Source: CBDCWO01 sp965223405 (lineage in GTDB: Bacteria; Bacteroidota; Bacteroidia; Chitinophagales; Saprospiraceae). Taken from it: a stretch of DNA of 64,000 nt. This document shows positions 16,825 through 25,833 of this stretch, piece after piece. The notes beneath the pieces are model-generated. The model had not been told where the DNA came from and ran no database searches. It saw only the letters and a list, made by a program, of their open reading frames with translations. How positions within the stretch are numbered: position 1 is the first letter of the stretch; each line of letters starts with the position of its first letter. Position numbers and translations under genes: made by a program. Location of the stretch: the NCBI GenBank assembly GCA_965223405.1, contig CBDCWO010000006.1:3534001-3598000 (forward strand). Direction: 5' to 3'.

Positions 16825-18021
16825 TTAATTGTTTTGATCAAAATCAAACATGAGAGTAAACCTCAGCGTATTGTCCAATGGATTACGCTGATTGGACGTA
16901 GGCACCAAATAAGATAGATTAAGCCCGAATATATTGTACTTCACCCCCAGTCCAACGGTTAAATACTTCCGGTTTCCTTTGGTTGGATGTTCATAGAAAT
17001 ATCCCGCTCTCACCGCAAACTGATTGTCATACCAATATTCCAAACCGATGGAATAATTTAGTTCCCGTAATTCCTCTTTGAATCCCTCGGGAGCATCTCC
17101 AAAAGACTTAAACCAAGAACTCACAACACCATAATCCTTATAATCCGGACGTCCGTTTTCCGGATCTTCATCAACCCAATCATGTTGAGGTGTCGGAACC
17201 AGTAATTTATTGATGTCTGCTGCGATGGTCAGTTTGTTGTAATCGTCCAAATCCATATCCCATGCGAAACCCAAGCCTAGATTAGCGGGTAGGTAGTCAT
17301 TGTTGTCCTCGGTATAGGCAATTTTTGTGCCCAGATTGGTCAAAGCCAAACCCGCCCTGATGGTTCCATTATCAATATCACTGACATATGAAAAGGAGAT
17401 GTCGGCGGCTCCTCCGATCCCGGCTTTAATATCACGACCTTCCACTACTTGATCGGCGGCCAGATTGGAATAGATAAATTTAAGACTTAGGCCGGCCGAA
17501 AGTTTGTCGGTCAGCTTTCGGGCATAAGCTCCTGCAACTTCAAATTCATTCGGGCGCCCCATTCCTGCAGGTTCCCCGTTTTCATCGGTAAAGGCGATAT
17601 CTCCCAGCGAAAAGAACCTCAGGCTAGCTCCTAATGACTGTAGGTCATCTATTTTTTTATGTCCGGTCAGATAGGCCATATATACATCTCGTAGTCCCAA
17701 TGCTCTCAACCAGGGGGAGTAAGTGGCCGATAAAGAAGATTGTTGATCAATAAAGGCCAGCTTTGAAGAGTTAAAATGCATGGCGTTGGCATCAGGAGAA
17801 ATAGCTACACCCACATCACCCATGGCACCGGAGCGGGCATCCGGAATGATCTTTAAGAAAGGCACAGCGGTCACCACTGTATTGGGACAGGGTGTGACCC
17901 CATCGGGTAATACCCAGGCTGAATTAGGATTACCCGGTTCCTGTAAAACGCAAGGGCTTTGCGCATTTGCTCCAAAACATGTGATAATGACAAAGACAAC
18001 TAAGTACAAATATTTTTCCAT
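16825..18021 (-). CDS. porV: Type IX secretion outer-membrane shuttle protein PorV (LptO)
   Basis: PorV is a FadL-like outer-membrane beta-barrel that carries T9SS cargo from the translocon to the PorU attachment complex. The 398-residue product has a signal peptide (MEKYLYLVVFVIITCFGANA, then QSPC). The family hallmark follows: VPFLKIIPDARSGAMGDVGV, then ISPDANAMHFNSSKLAF. The rest alternates as beta-strands, with a C-terminal aromatic end (LRFTLMFDFDQNN). It lies 97 bases downstream of porU on the same strand with a -7 element of its own. The porU-porV pairing is usual in Bacteroidota. Confidence 0.94.
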   Translation of the reverse strand: MEKYLYLVVFVIITCFGANAQSPCVLQEPGNPNSAWVLPDGVTPCPNTVVTAVPFLKIIPDARSGAMGDVGVAISPDANAMHFNSSKLAFIDQQSSLSATYSPWLRALGLRDVYMAYLTGHKKIDDLQSLGASLRFFSLGDIAFTDENGEPAGMGRPNEFEVAGAYARKLTDKLSAGLSLKFIYSNLAADQVVEGRDIKAGIGGAADISFSYVSDIDNGTIRAGLALTNLGTKIAYTEDNNDYLPANLGLGFAWDMDLDDYNKLTIAADINKLLVPTPQHDWVDEDPENGRPDYKDYGVVSSWFKSFGDAPEGFKEELRELNYSIGLEYWYDNQFAVRAGYFYEHPTKGNRKYLTVGLGVKYNIFGLNLSYLVPTSNQRNPLDNTLRFTLMFDFDQNN

Positions 18022-18047
18022 AATTATTCCGGTTCAAAAAAGATTTG

Positions 18048-18055
18048 CAAATATA
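18048..18055 (-). promoter_or_regulatory. -7 promoter element of porV
   Basis: TATATTTG on the minus strand is an exact TAnnTTTG match, 26 bases before the porV ATG. No TTTG is seen at the right distance upstream. It suggests that porV can be transcribed separately from porU. Confidence 0.5.
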
Positions 18056-18118
18056 ATGAAATAATGGAGCTAAATATTTTATCGCTCAATGACTTTTAAC
18101 ATAAAGGGTTTTCTATAA

Positions 18119-21100
18119 TTACCGGATAATCATAAGTTTTTGTACTTTACTCTGTGTAACCATCTGGCGCAGGTCTCCACCTGCATATAATGAGATCCGA
18201 TAGAAGTACATGCCCTGCGGGAGTGGATTGTTCAGGTAATCTGTCCCATCCCAGGGGGTACTTATTGACCGGTATCCTGAAAATGAAAAATCATTTTGTA
18301 CTTCACTCACTTTTTGTCCCTGAGTATTAAACACTTCCAGATAAAAGATTAAGTTATTCTTATTGACGTTGTGCTCAAATATAAATTGGGTTTCAGAGCG
18401 CATGGGATTGGGGAAGTTCGTTATACTTTTAATACGAGGGGTATCTTTTTTCAAAACATTAAATGTCAAAGTCGCTTGATTACTGTTATTGGCAAGGTCC
18501 CAGGCCTTGACTTCGATCACATGCATTCCGGGTTTAAGATCATAAAGCGGAAATCGGATCTTACCTTCAGATGATACATTTTGTTCAGTTTGGTAATATT
18601 CATTTAGTACATATGTATTTCTACTGTTGTGGTCCAAAACCGCGGTTACATCATGTCCGATACTATTACCACTTACATTGATACCAAGGTCATCCTTCAG
18701 TTTGACTAATAACACCGGATTTTCATCGGTTATGCCACCGTCTATAAAGTTTTCATCATTCATATAAAGGGAGATTTCAGGTCCGGTATCGTCGGCTTCT
18801 GCCAGAGGATGGGTTCCTCCGATAATCAAATTCTGAAACGCTCCAGCCGCATCGATTGCCCCATTTGTGGCATAGTAACTCAATTTGCCCATTCCATATT
18901 CATAGTTGATATCTTTGGGTAGGATGAAGGAAAATTCAAATTGCCCTTTACTAATTTGGACCTCCCCTTTATAAAGAATATTTTTTTGGACATTAAATGG
19001 AATTTCCCTACTGGTCTCATTTTGACTTAGAGTTTTTACTACAATTTCTTTATCAAATAGAGTGGGGTATAAAAATCCATTAAATCCTCCTGCCAAATCA
19101 CCTAGCTCATTTTGAATCTCTCCTGAAATAGTTATTTTTTGCAATGCCTGTAAGGTGTCGGGAATGGAATCCACCGGTATCTGATTGATTTTGCTGGTAA
19201 CCACCTGGTATTGATTTGGATAAGCCAGTTTCATTGATGGATCTCCGAATAGAGAAAATTTTCTGGAATTCACATTGAGTGTATCGGCCGAATTTTTATT
19301 TTTAGCGGCCAACATGATTTCTCCAATGGATGGATATATTCCATTTTCTTTTTTAAACAGTTCTGAAAATACCGCTTGGGTCAGTCGATAATTTGAACTT
19401 AGGTACACTGATCTCACGGTGCTAAACAATGCGATTACACCTCCATTTCCATTGAGGAGACATAATTCACCACCAGAGTTACTTGCCGGATCGTCATAAC
19501 TTGTAAATGAGCAAGTAGCCGTTATTAAAAGCGGTAAATTGTTGAGATTATTCCAGCCGTTGATGTCTTGTATTTGTAATACTCTCTCTTGTGCCCAACC
19601 AGTCGGCCCTCCATGACCCAGATAACTCATTACTAATGCTCCGCGAAAAAACGAATTATTGATGGCAGCGTTTGCATCCGGGAAGAATTCACCACCTGGA
19701 GTTCTTTCTTGTCGAAAAGCATCAAAATAGATCTTCTCAATGTTCAAATTGTTGTACTGCAATAAATTGTCTTCTTCGATTCCTTCTTGTTGAGTAACAA
19801 ATATTCCATTTTCTTCATCATCGGCAACCAAAGCCACTTTTAGCCTCCAATCACCATGCATTTGACCATTATTGTCATATCGAATAATCTTGGAGACTAC
19901 CAGATCTGCCTGTTCCGGAGTTTGCACGGGTAATCTACCTACTGCTATATCTAAGGCCCCTCTTAAATTACCTCCTTCATTGGGACTAAGCAAAGCAAAA
20001 AAGTCATCAGTAGGAAATGAAGACAATGGTTCCAAAGAAGATTTGGTTTCGTAAGGTGGGATGAAAAGTTGATCGGCCAATTCATCATCGATATTTCGGT
20101 AGTCGTAGGAAGCATCTCCCATCAAAAGTAAATATTTGAATTGGGGATCCCGGTCATAGATCATTTTGACAAAATCTCGGATTGCAGTCGGATCGGTTTT
20201 GCCGCTTGAAAATTCGTTGTATATGTCTAATATATTGATTGTCTTAACAGTAAGGTTGCTATAATCTTTTCGGTGCTTTGCTAATCGGTCAGTGGCATCC
20301 TTAAAATCAGGATGATAGATAATGATTAAATCAGCCCGCTGTAATCCATGAAGATTCTGGTTGGGGATTAAACCAATCACCTCTGGATGGTTGGAGAAAG
20401 CCTGTGGCTCAAAAGCTACATAGCTTGCCGGTTCGGGTGTATCATCCTGAAAGGCAACTTGTTGATTCGATACCATTTTAGTTGTCAGTTCTCTGGGAGA
20501 GGTCGGATCTGAAATGTCCCACACTTTACCTGAGGTTGGAAAATGATCGATTTGATATTCTTTTATGGAGGTTTGTTCGGAGTCATAATAACTAAAGAAG
20601 AGTGGAGTGGATTCATAGATTAACTTTGTGGGAGCATGGATTTCGATATAATCCAAATATCCTTCAGTTGTAGATCCATTATTTGGGTAATTGCATTGTA
20701 CCGATATTTCACCCGTCGGGGTTGTCATTTCAGCAGAAATAGGTCGCACGTGGGCATAGGTAGCCTCTACATCGTAGGTGCGGGTTCCAGGAATAAAGGC
20801 GGTAAATTTTTTTCCATTAACAATGATCTGATAATTACTGCTTTGATCCGACCGGCCAGCAAATCTAGCATATACCCGCAGGTTTTTTCCGGGAATTTTA
20901 TTTTTAAACTGAAAATGCTCGGAATAATCCTTCATACGTCCATCTCGAAACAAATCTCCATACCAATCGCGACCGGATCCTAAAGTGGATTGAAAATTTG
21001 CCAGCAAATTCACCCGATCATCCTCATATCTGATCGGATGATAATATTCTGTAATGGTAAAATCCGAACCTTCAAATCCAGGGACCTTGGTTATTCTTGC

Positions 21101-21700
21101 ACCCTTTTCACCATCAATCTTGATGTAATAGTAATTATAACGATCAAAAGGATTTGTGAAAAAATGATTGACTTTTTCATTCTCATCGAACTTCCAATAG
21201 GAAGCACCTTCTCCATAGAATATCAGGAAGTCATTGCTGTTAAATTTATTGTCCTCTTGTCCCTCGAAATAAATGGGAATTTCAATTAAATCGTCGATCC
21301 TTGGTTCAGAAATCGCCTCTGCAAGTGTTCCACCTCTTTGACCAAATAATTGAATATTTTTTGGATTTAGTACATCGGCGTTAACCTTCATTTTATCTTC
21401 AAAAAATGAATAGTCAAGTTTATACAGGCCACTGGATGTAATTCGAATTTTGTAAAAGCTGCCGCTGCTAAGAACCGAATTGGTCGTAGGGGGTGATCCA
21501 AAGAAGTATGCATCGGGTTTGTAAGTTAAGGGGCTATTAGAATTCTTAACTGTTTTTGGATGATTTTTTGAAGGATAAGCATGTATTTCCATGGCGGAGG
21601 GATCAGGTTGCGGTGGTAATGGATTGGAATATTTGACGTTGGTAATCCAATAGATCCAACCCATTGAAATGAAAATACAATATGCTATTTGGTTCGTCAT
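18119..21700 (-). CDS. porU: Type IX secretion system sortase PorU
   Basis: PorU is the surface cysteine protease that cleaves the C-terminal signal of T9SS cargo and transfers it to a lipid anchor. The 1,193-residue product is close in size to characterised PorU proteins. A gingipain-type (C25) domain is visible: LLMGDASYDYRNIDDE, then IAVGRLPVQTPEQADLVV, the catalytic histidine near residue 695 in SYLGHGGPTGW, and the catalytic cysteine near residue 730 in ITATCSFTSYDDP. The C-terminus (NFPNPMRSETQFIFEHNV, ending SKVQKLMIIR) is a T9SS sorting-type domain. The first 40 residues contain a hydrophobic stretch; the ATG at 21664 is an alternative start. It is divergent from the PorP-like gene. 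Confidence 0.93.
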   Translation of the reverse strand: MTNQIAYCIFISMGWIYWITNVKYSNPLPPQPDPSAMEIHAYPSKNHPKTVKNSNSPLTYKPDAYFFGSPPTTNSVLSSGSFYKIRITSSGLYKLDYSFFEDKMKVNADVLNPKNIQLFGQRGGTLAEAISEPRIDDLIEIPIYFEGQEDNKFNSNDFLIFYGEGASYWKFDENEKVNHFFTNPFDRYNYYYIKIDGEKGARITKVPGFEGSDFTITEYYHPIRYEDDRVNLLANFQSTLGSGRDWYGDLFRDGRMKDYSEHFQFKNKIPGKNLRVYARFAGRSDQSSNYQIIVNGKKFTAFIPGTRTYDVEATYAHVRPISAEMTTPTGEISVQCNYPNNGSTTEGYLDYIEIHAPTKLIYESTPLFFSYYDSEQTSIKEYQIDHFPTSGKVWDISDPTSPRELTTKMVSNQQVAFQDDTPEPASYVAFEPQAFSNHPEVIGLIPNQNLHGLQRADLIIIYHPDFKDATDRLAKHRKDYSNLTVKTINILDIYNEFSSGKTDPTAIRDFVKMIYDRDPQFKYLLLMGDASYDYRNIDDELADQLFIPPYETKSSLEPLSSFPTDDFFALLSPNEGGNLRGALDIAVGRLPVQTPEQADLVVSKIIRYDNNGQMHGDWRLKVALVADDEENGIFVTQQEGIEEDNLLQYNNLNIEKIYFDAFRQERTPGGEFFPDANAAINNSFFRGALVMSYLGHGGPTGWAQERVLQIQDINGWNNLNNLPLLITATCSFTSYDDPASNSGGELCLLNGNGGVIALFSTVRSVYLSSNYRLTQAVFSELFKKENGIYPSIGEIMLAAKNKNSADTLNVNSRKFSLFGDPSMKLAYPNQYQVVTSKINQIPVDSIPDTLQALQKITISGEIQNELGDLAGGFNGFLYPTLFDKEIVVKTLSQNETSREIPFNVQKNILYKGEVQISKGQFEFSFILPKDINYEYGMGKLSYYATNGAIDAAGAFQNLIIGGTHPLAEADDTGPEISLYMNDENFIDGGITDENPVLLVKLKDDLGINVSGNSIGHDVTAVLDHNSRNTYVLNEYYQTEQNVSSEGKIRFPLYDLKPGMHVIEVKAWDLANNSNQATLTFNVLKKDTPRIKSITNFPNPMRSETQFIFEHNVNKNNLIFYLEVFNTQGQKVSEVQNDFSFSGYRSISTPWDGTDYLNNPLPQGMYFYRISLYAGGDLRQMVTQSKVQKLMIIR

Positions 21701-21821
21701 GAAATAGCGAAAGTAATTAAAGTAATTATAAATTATTTCAAATTGAAAACGAAAAAGATGAACCTTTCGTTTAAACTAAACATTACTTTTCGTAGCCTTT
21801 CGGACATTGATATGATTTATT

Positions 21822-22829
21822 TTGTATAAACTTTTGTCCCATATCCTTATTTTCTGTTGTTTTTGCTTACCGGCAATAGCACAGGACCCAATATTCAGTC
21901 AATATTATTTATCTCCATTACAATTAAATCCTGCGTTTGCTGGAAATACCAGAGCTCCCAAGATTGCAATTAACTATCGAAATCAATGGCCGGAAATTGC
22001 ACAGGCCTATAGCACTTATTCCTTATCCTACGATCAGTTCTTCCCTAGACTAAATAGTGGATTTGGTGTGTTGTTGTTGTCTGATGATGCAGGCAATGGT
22101 CTTTTTAAAACGACCAAAGCTGCTGGTGTATATACTTATCAGATTAAGATTGACCGGGATTTATATGCCAAATTTGGTGTGGAAGCCGGGTTTGTACAAA
22201 GTCGCTATAATTGGAGCAAATTCATATTTCCTGACCAGGTAAATGCAGAAACCGGTTATCTTACACCGGGAGGGACCCCTTGGCCTACTGAGGAAACTGT
22301 GCCGGATAAAACGAATTTAAATTACATGGATGTTTCTTTTGGCTTATTGGTGTACAGCTCTAATTTTTACGGTGGACTAACCATAAAGCATATCAATACT
22401 CCTTCCCAATCTATTCTCGAAAATAATACAGCTACTCAGGATGGATTGCCGATTCGGATCTCAATACATGCCGGGAGTGAAATTCCTTTGTTTGGACGCA
22501 ACAGTTTGCTAAAGAAATCCTTTGTAGCACCAAACCTGATGATTGTCAAGCAAGGTCCCTTTATTCAAGCGATTGGTGGTACCTTCTTGGGTTACGATCC
22601 ATTCTTTTTGGGTATCTGGTACCGGATGACTAAACGAAATGCCGATGCAGCTATCTTTTCTGCAGGATTGCAAAAAGGGATTTTTAAAATAAGTTATAGC
22701 TTCGATCTTACGGTCTCCTCTTTGACTATTCGTAGTGGTGGTAGTCATGAGGTTGGGATTTTGTTGAATCTGGATTCTTTGTACCCCGAAGAATCTAAAT
22801 ATAACGACTGTTTTCAAATATTCCGATAA
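21822..22829 (+). CDS. PorP/SprF family type IX secretion membrane protein
   Basis: PorP/SprF proteins are outer-membrane barrels; SprF is needed to secrete the adhesin SprB in Flavobacterium. The 335-residue product starts at a TTG (21822), which directly gives a good signal peptide (MYKLLSHILIFCCFCLPAIA). The mature N-terminus carries the family hallmark QDPIFSQYYLSPLQLNPAFA. An ATG at 21812 is out of frame. It is divergent from porU and 76 bases upstream of gldJ. Which of the several PorP/SprF paralogues it is cannot be told from sequence alone. Adhesin partner unknown; the adhesin at 61.5-64 kb is one candidate. Confidence 0.87.
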   Translation: MYKLLSHILIFCCFCLPAIAQDPIFSQYYLSPLQLNPAFAGNTRAPKIAINYRNQWPEIAQAYSTYSLSYDQFFPRLNSGFGVLLLSDDAGNGLFKTTKAAGVYTYQIKIDRDLYAKFGVEAGFVQSRYNWSKFIFPDQVNAETGYLTPGGTPWPTEETVPDKTNLNYMDVSFGLLVYSSNFYGGLTIKHINTPSQSILENNTATQDGLPIRISIHAGSEIPLFGRNSLLKKSFVAPNLMIVKQGPFIQAIGGTFLGYDPFFLGIWYRMTKRNADAAIFSAGLQKGIFKISYSFDLTVSSLTIRSGGSHEVGILLNLDSLYPEESKYNDCFQIFR

Positions 22830-22905
22830 TTTTTGTATTCGATTAGGCACGATATTTGAATATTACTCGTTACATATCTGAATCTATTCAAAAATTCAAA
22901 AAAAG

Positions 22906-24399
22906 ATGTACAAGAAGATTGCATTATTGACTATAGTAGCTGCAGGATTAATGCTACAATCATGTAATAAATCTACAGAAAGATCATCGACTACCGGATG
23001 GAAATACAATGATCAAAAATGGGGTGGATTTGAAAAATTGGATTATGAAGGCCAGGCCACTGGTCCTAATCTGGTTCCAGTAGAAGGTGGAACTTTTGTT
23101 ATGGGTTTAACCGAAGAAGATGTAGCCTTCGAATGGAACAATGTAAGCCGGAGAGTTACCGTTTCCTCTTTCTACATGGATGAAACTGAAGTTGCCAATA
23201 TAGACTATCGTGAATATGTATACTGGTTGGCCAGAGTTTATGGAGAATCAAACAATGAGGTAGCCAGGGAAGCTCTACCGGATACACTAGTTTGGCGTGA
23301 AGAGCTTTCATATAACGAACCTCTTTTATATAATTATTTTAGGCATCCTGCCTATGACGATTATCCAGTAGTTGGAGTTTCTTGGGAACAAGCTAGCGAT
23401 TATTGCAAATGGAGGACCAATCGAGTCAATGAGATGATTTTGATTGAAAAGGGAATTTTAAATCCGAATCCGGAACAAAAAGGTTCTGAAAGCTTTGATT
23501 CCGAATCCTATTTGGTAGGACAATATCAAGGAGATGTGAAGAAGAATTTAAAAGATTACCGAACCGGTGGTGAAAGACCAGTAAGATATGAGGATGGAAT
23601 CATGTTACCCCAATATAGATTACCTACTGAAGCGGAATGGGAGTATGCAGCCTTAGCTGTATTGGGGAATAAACTACCAAATGATGAGGTGATTACAGAT
23701 CGTAGAATATATCCATGGGATGGTGCTACAGCCAGAATGAAAAAAAGAAACAAACATCAAGGAATGATGCTGGCTAACTTCAAAAGAGGTAGAGGAGATT
23801 ACATGGGGATGTCTGGTAAATTAAACGACCATGCCAATATTCCAGCACCGGTTCGTTCCTATCTACCAAATGATTTCGGCCTGTACAATATGGCAGGAAA
23901 TGTCAGTGAATGGGTTGCCGATGTGTATCGACCTACTACCGGTCAAACGATCAGAGATGAAGAAAGTCAGGATTTGAATCCCTTCCGAGGAAATGAATTT
24001 AAAAGATTGAAGTTAGATGAAAATGGCAACATTATGCCTAAGGACTCTATGGGTTATCTGCAATATGAAAATGAAACCGATTCGTTGTTAACAAATCGTG
24101 AAAACTATAAAGTAGCCGATGCCAGGAACTATCTTGATGGTGATGATGAATTTATCTACTATGAGTTTGGTGTTCATTCGATGATCAACGATAAAACCAG
24201 AGTGGTCAAAGGAGGATCGTGGCAAGACCGTGTTTACTGGTTATCACCCGGTACTCGACGGTATAAACAACAAGATCTGGCCGACCGCTCAATTGGCTTT
24301 AGATGTGCCATGGATCGCGTTGGAGGTCAGAGTGGCAACGGAAGTGATGCAGGTGTTTCATTTGGTAAGCCGAAAAAGAAAGTAAAAAGAAGATATTAA
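22906..24399 (+). CDS. gldJ: Gliding motility / T9SS lipoprotein GldJ (SUMF1-type fold)
   Basis: GldJ is an outer-membrane lipoprotein related to sulfatase-modifying factors. With GldK/L/M/N it is required for gliding and T9SS function in Flavobacterium. The 497-residue product has a lipoprotein signal (IVAAGLMLQSC). The FGE/SUMF1 domain is visible in VPVEGGTFVMG, SSFYMDETEVANIDYREYVY, the YPVVGVSWEQASDYCKWR stretch, RLPTEAEWEYAA, LYNMAGNVSEWVADVY and VVKGGSWQDRVYW. The early motif WNNVSRRVTVSSFYMDETEV and the position between T9SS genes and murF favour GldJ over GldK. The tail is basic (GKPKKKVKRRY). A terminator follows directly. Confidence 0.88.
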   Translation: MYKKIALLTIVAAGLMLQSCNKSTERSSTTGWKYNDQKWGGFEKLDYEGQATGPNLVPVEGGTFVMGLTEEDVAFEWNNVSRRVTVSSFYMDETEVANIDYREYVYWLARVYGESNNEVAREALPDTLVWREELSYNEPLLYNYFRHPAYDDYPVVGVSWEQASDYCKWRTNRVNEMILIEKGILNPNPEQKGSESFDSESYLVGQYQGDVKKNLKDYRTGGERPVRYEDGIMLPQYRLPTEAEWEYAALAVLGNKLPNDEVITDRRIYPWDGATARMKKRNKHQGMMLANFKRGRGDYMGMSGKLNDHANIPAPVRSYLPNDFGLYNMAGNVSEWVADVYRPTTGQTIRDEESQDLNPFRGNEFKRLKLDENGNIMPKDSMGYLQYENETDSLLTNRENYKVADARNYLDGDDEFIYYEFGVHSMINDKTRVVKGGSWQDRVYWLSPGTRRYKQQDLADRSIGFRCAMDRVGGQSGNGSDAGVSFGKPKKKVKRRY

Positions 24400-24420
24400 T
24401 CAGAATTTAGTTTAAATTCA

Positions 24421-24428
24421 TAATTTTG
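24421..24428 (+). promoter_or_regulatory. Possible -7 element for murF
   Basis: TAATTTTG is an exact TAnnTTTG match placed three bases before the hairpin that separates gldJ from murF. A start about 6 bases downstream would make the hairpin the whole murF leader. No -33 element is obvious. Confidence 0.4.
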
Positions 24429-24430
24429 GA

Positions 24431-24467
24431 ATCCTCATGCCAGTTGAAATGGCATGAGGATTTTTTT
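24431..24467 (+). terminator. Hairpin and T-tract between gldJ and murF
   Basis: A perfect 12-bp stem (ATCCTCATGCCA at 24431-24442, complement at 24450-24461) with a 7-base loop is followed by six T. The next bases are the murF ATG at 24468. It has the form of a strong intrinsic terminator for gldJ but also occupies the entire possible murF leader, so attenuation is an alternative role. Confidence 0.85.
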
Positions 24468-25757
24468 ATGCACGCAAAAGTTGAAGAAATATATCAGGTC
24501 TACTTGGACTCTTCCGGTGTCTGCACCGATAGTAGAACCTTAAATCCTGGGGCTCTCTTTTTTGCTTTAGAGGGAGATAATTTTGATGGACATCAATTTG
24601 TCAGTGATGCACTTCAAAAGGGAGCCTGCGCTTGTGTTGTGCATAAAAAAGAAGCAGTAGTCGACAGTAGATGTTACTTAGTAGAAGACAGTTTATCGAT
24701 GTTGCAACTTTTGGCAAAGCATCACAGGTCCCAGCTCACCGTAAGAATAATTGGTATTACCGGTTCCAATGGTAAGACTACCACCAAGGAGCTTCTATCC
24801 CATGTACTGTCAAAGAAGTATCAGGTAATGGCTACAGTAGGCAATCTCAATAATCACATTGGAGTGCCTATAACACTACTTGAGTTAAAAACAAAACATG
24901 AAATCGGCATTGTAGAGATGGGAGCCAACCACCAAAAGGAAATTGAGTTTTTATGCAGTATTGCCCTGCCCGATGAAGGTATAATTACTAATGTGGGATA
25001 TGCCCATTTGGAAGGATTTGGTGGGTTTGAAGGAGTGGTAACCGGTAAAACAGAGATGTATCGTTATTTACAAAACCATTCCAAAAAGATATATGTCAAT
25101 CAGGATAGCGAAATACTAGTCAAACACCTGAGCCATTATGATAATAAAATTACATATGGTACGAGTCCAGATTCCGAATACCAATATCAGATATTAGAAA
25201 ATACTAATGCAGGAATCCGTCTGATATCCCGGAATCAAACGTTTAAGTCACATTTGTATGGGTCCTTTCATGCTTACAACCTGATGGCAGCGGTAACCAT
25301 AGGGTTGGAGTACGGAGTCATTGTGAAAAAAATCGTAGAAGCGATAGATGATTATATCCCAAAAGCTAATCGGAGCCAATGGATTACCTGGCGTAAACAT
25401 CGTGTATTGTTGGATGCATATAATGCCAATCCAACCAGCATGTCGGCTGCTATTGCAGAATTCAGCAGACTATATGATCGACCAAAAATACTCGTACTGG
25501 GAGATATGCTTGAACTAGGGGAACATTCGATTTTAGAACATCGCAGGCTCCTTGAGCAGATTGATGACTATAAGTGGGAAAAGGTATTGTTACTTGGCAA
25601 TATTTTCCGTCAAGCACAAGCCGGTTTTCCAGATTTTCTTTTTTGCAATTCCATCTCTGAAATCAATGATTGGATTACGCAAAACTTATCAATTCCAGGA
25701 TATATATTATTGAAAGGATCACGCAAGCTAGCTTTGGAAAAAGTAGTTGCCAACTAA
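24468..25757 (+). CDS. murF: UDP-N-acetylmuramoyl-tripeptide--D-alanyl-D-alanine ligase
   Basis: MurF adds the D-Ala-D-Ala dipeptide to the peptidoglycan precursor in the cytosol, using the dipeptide made by Ddl (see 42855-45548). The product has 429 residues from the ATG at 24468. A TTG at 24426 would start inside the hairpin and is rejected. Visible are the Mur N-terminal domain (DSRTLNPGALFFALEGDNFD), the ATP loop GITGSNGKTTTKE, the NNHIGVPITLLEL segment, GIVEMGANHQKEI, and the C-terminal LGDMLELGEHSILEH and ILLKGSRKLALEKV motifs. In several Bacteroidota murF follows gldJ, as here. Confidence 0.95.
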   Translation: MHAKVEEIYQVYLDSSGVCTDSRTLNPGALFFALEGDNFDGHQFVSDALQKGACACVVHKKEAVVDSRCYLVEDSLSMLQLLAKHHRSQLTVRIIGITGSNGKTTTKELLSHVLSKKYQVMATVGNLNNHIGVPITLLELKTKHEIGIVEMGANHQKEIEFLCSIALPDEGIITNVGYAHLEGFGGFEGVVTGKTEMYRYLQNHSKKIYVNQDSEILVKHLSHYDNKITYGTSPDSEYQYQILENTNAGIRLISRNQTFKSHLYGSFHAYNLMAAVTIGLEYGVIVKKIVEAIDDYIPKANRSQWITWRKHRVLLDAYNANPTSMSAAIAEFSRLYDRPKILVLGDMLELGEHSILEHRRLLEQIDDYKWEKVLLLGNIFRQAQAGFPDFLFCNSISEINDWITQNLSIPGYILLKGSRKLALEKVVAN

Positions 25758-25833
25758 TCATATTGACACATCTGAAGGTGATTTGCCCTGATATGCCGGT
25801 AAATCGGTCTAATAACCGTGTATTACGAACTAT

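Noticed and set aside
21811..21824. TAnnTTTG-like sequence overlapping the start of the PorP/SprF gene
   Set aside because: It is one base short of the motif and overlaps the TTG start codon, so it cannot serve this gene.
24426..24467. In-frame TTG start for murF 14 codons upstream
   Set aside because: It would translate through the hairpin and T-tract; the ATG at 24468 gives the normal MurF N-terminus.
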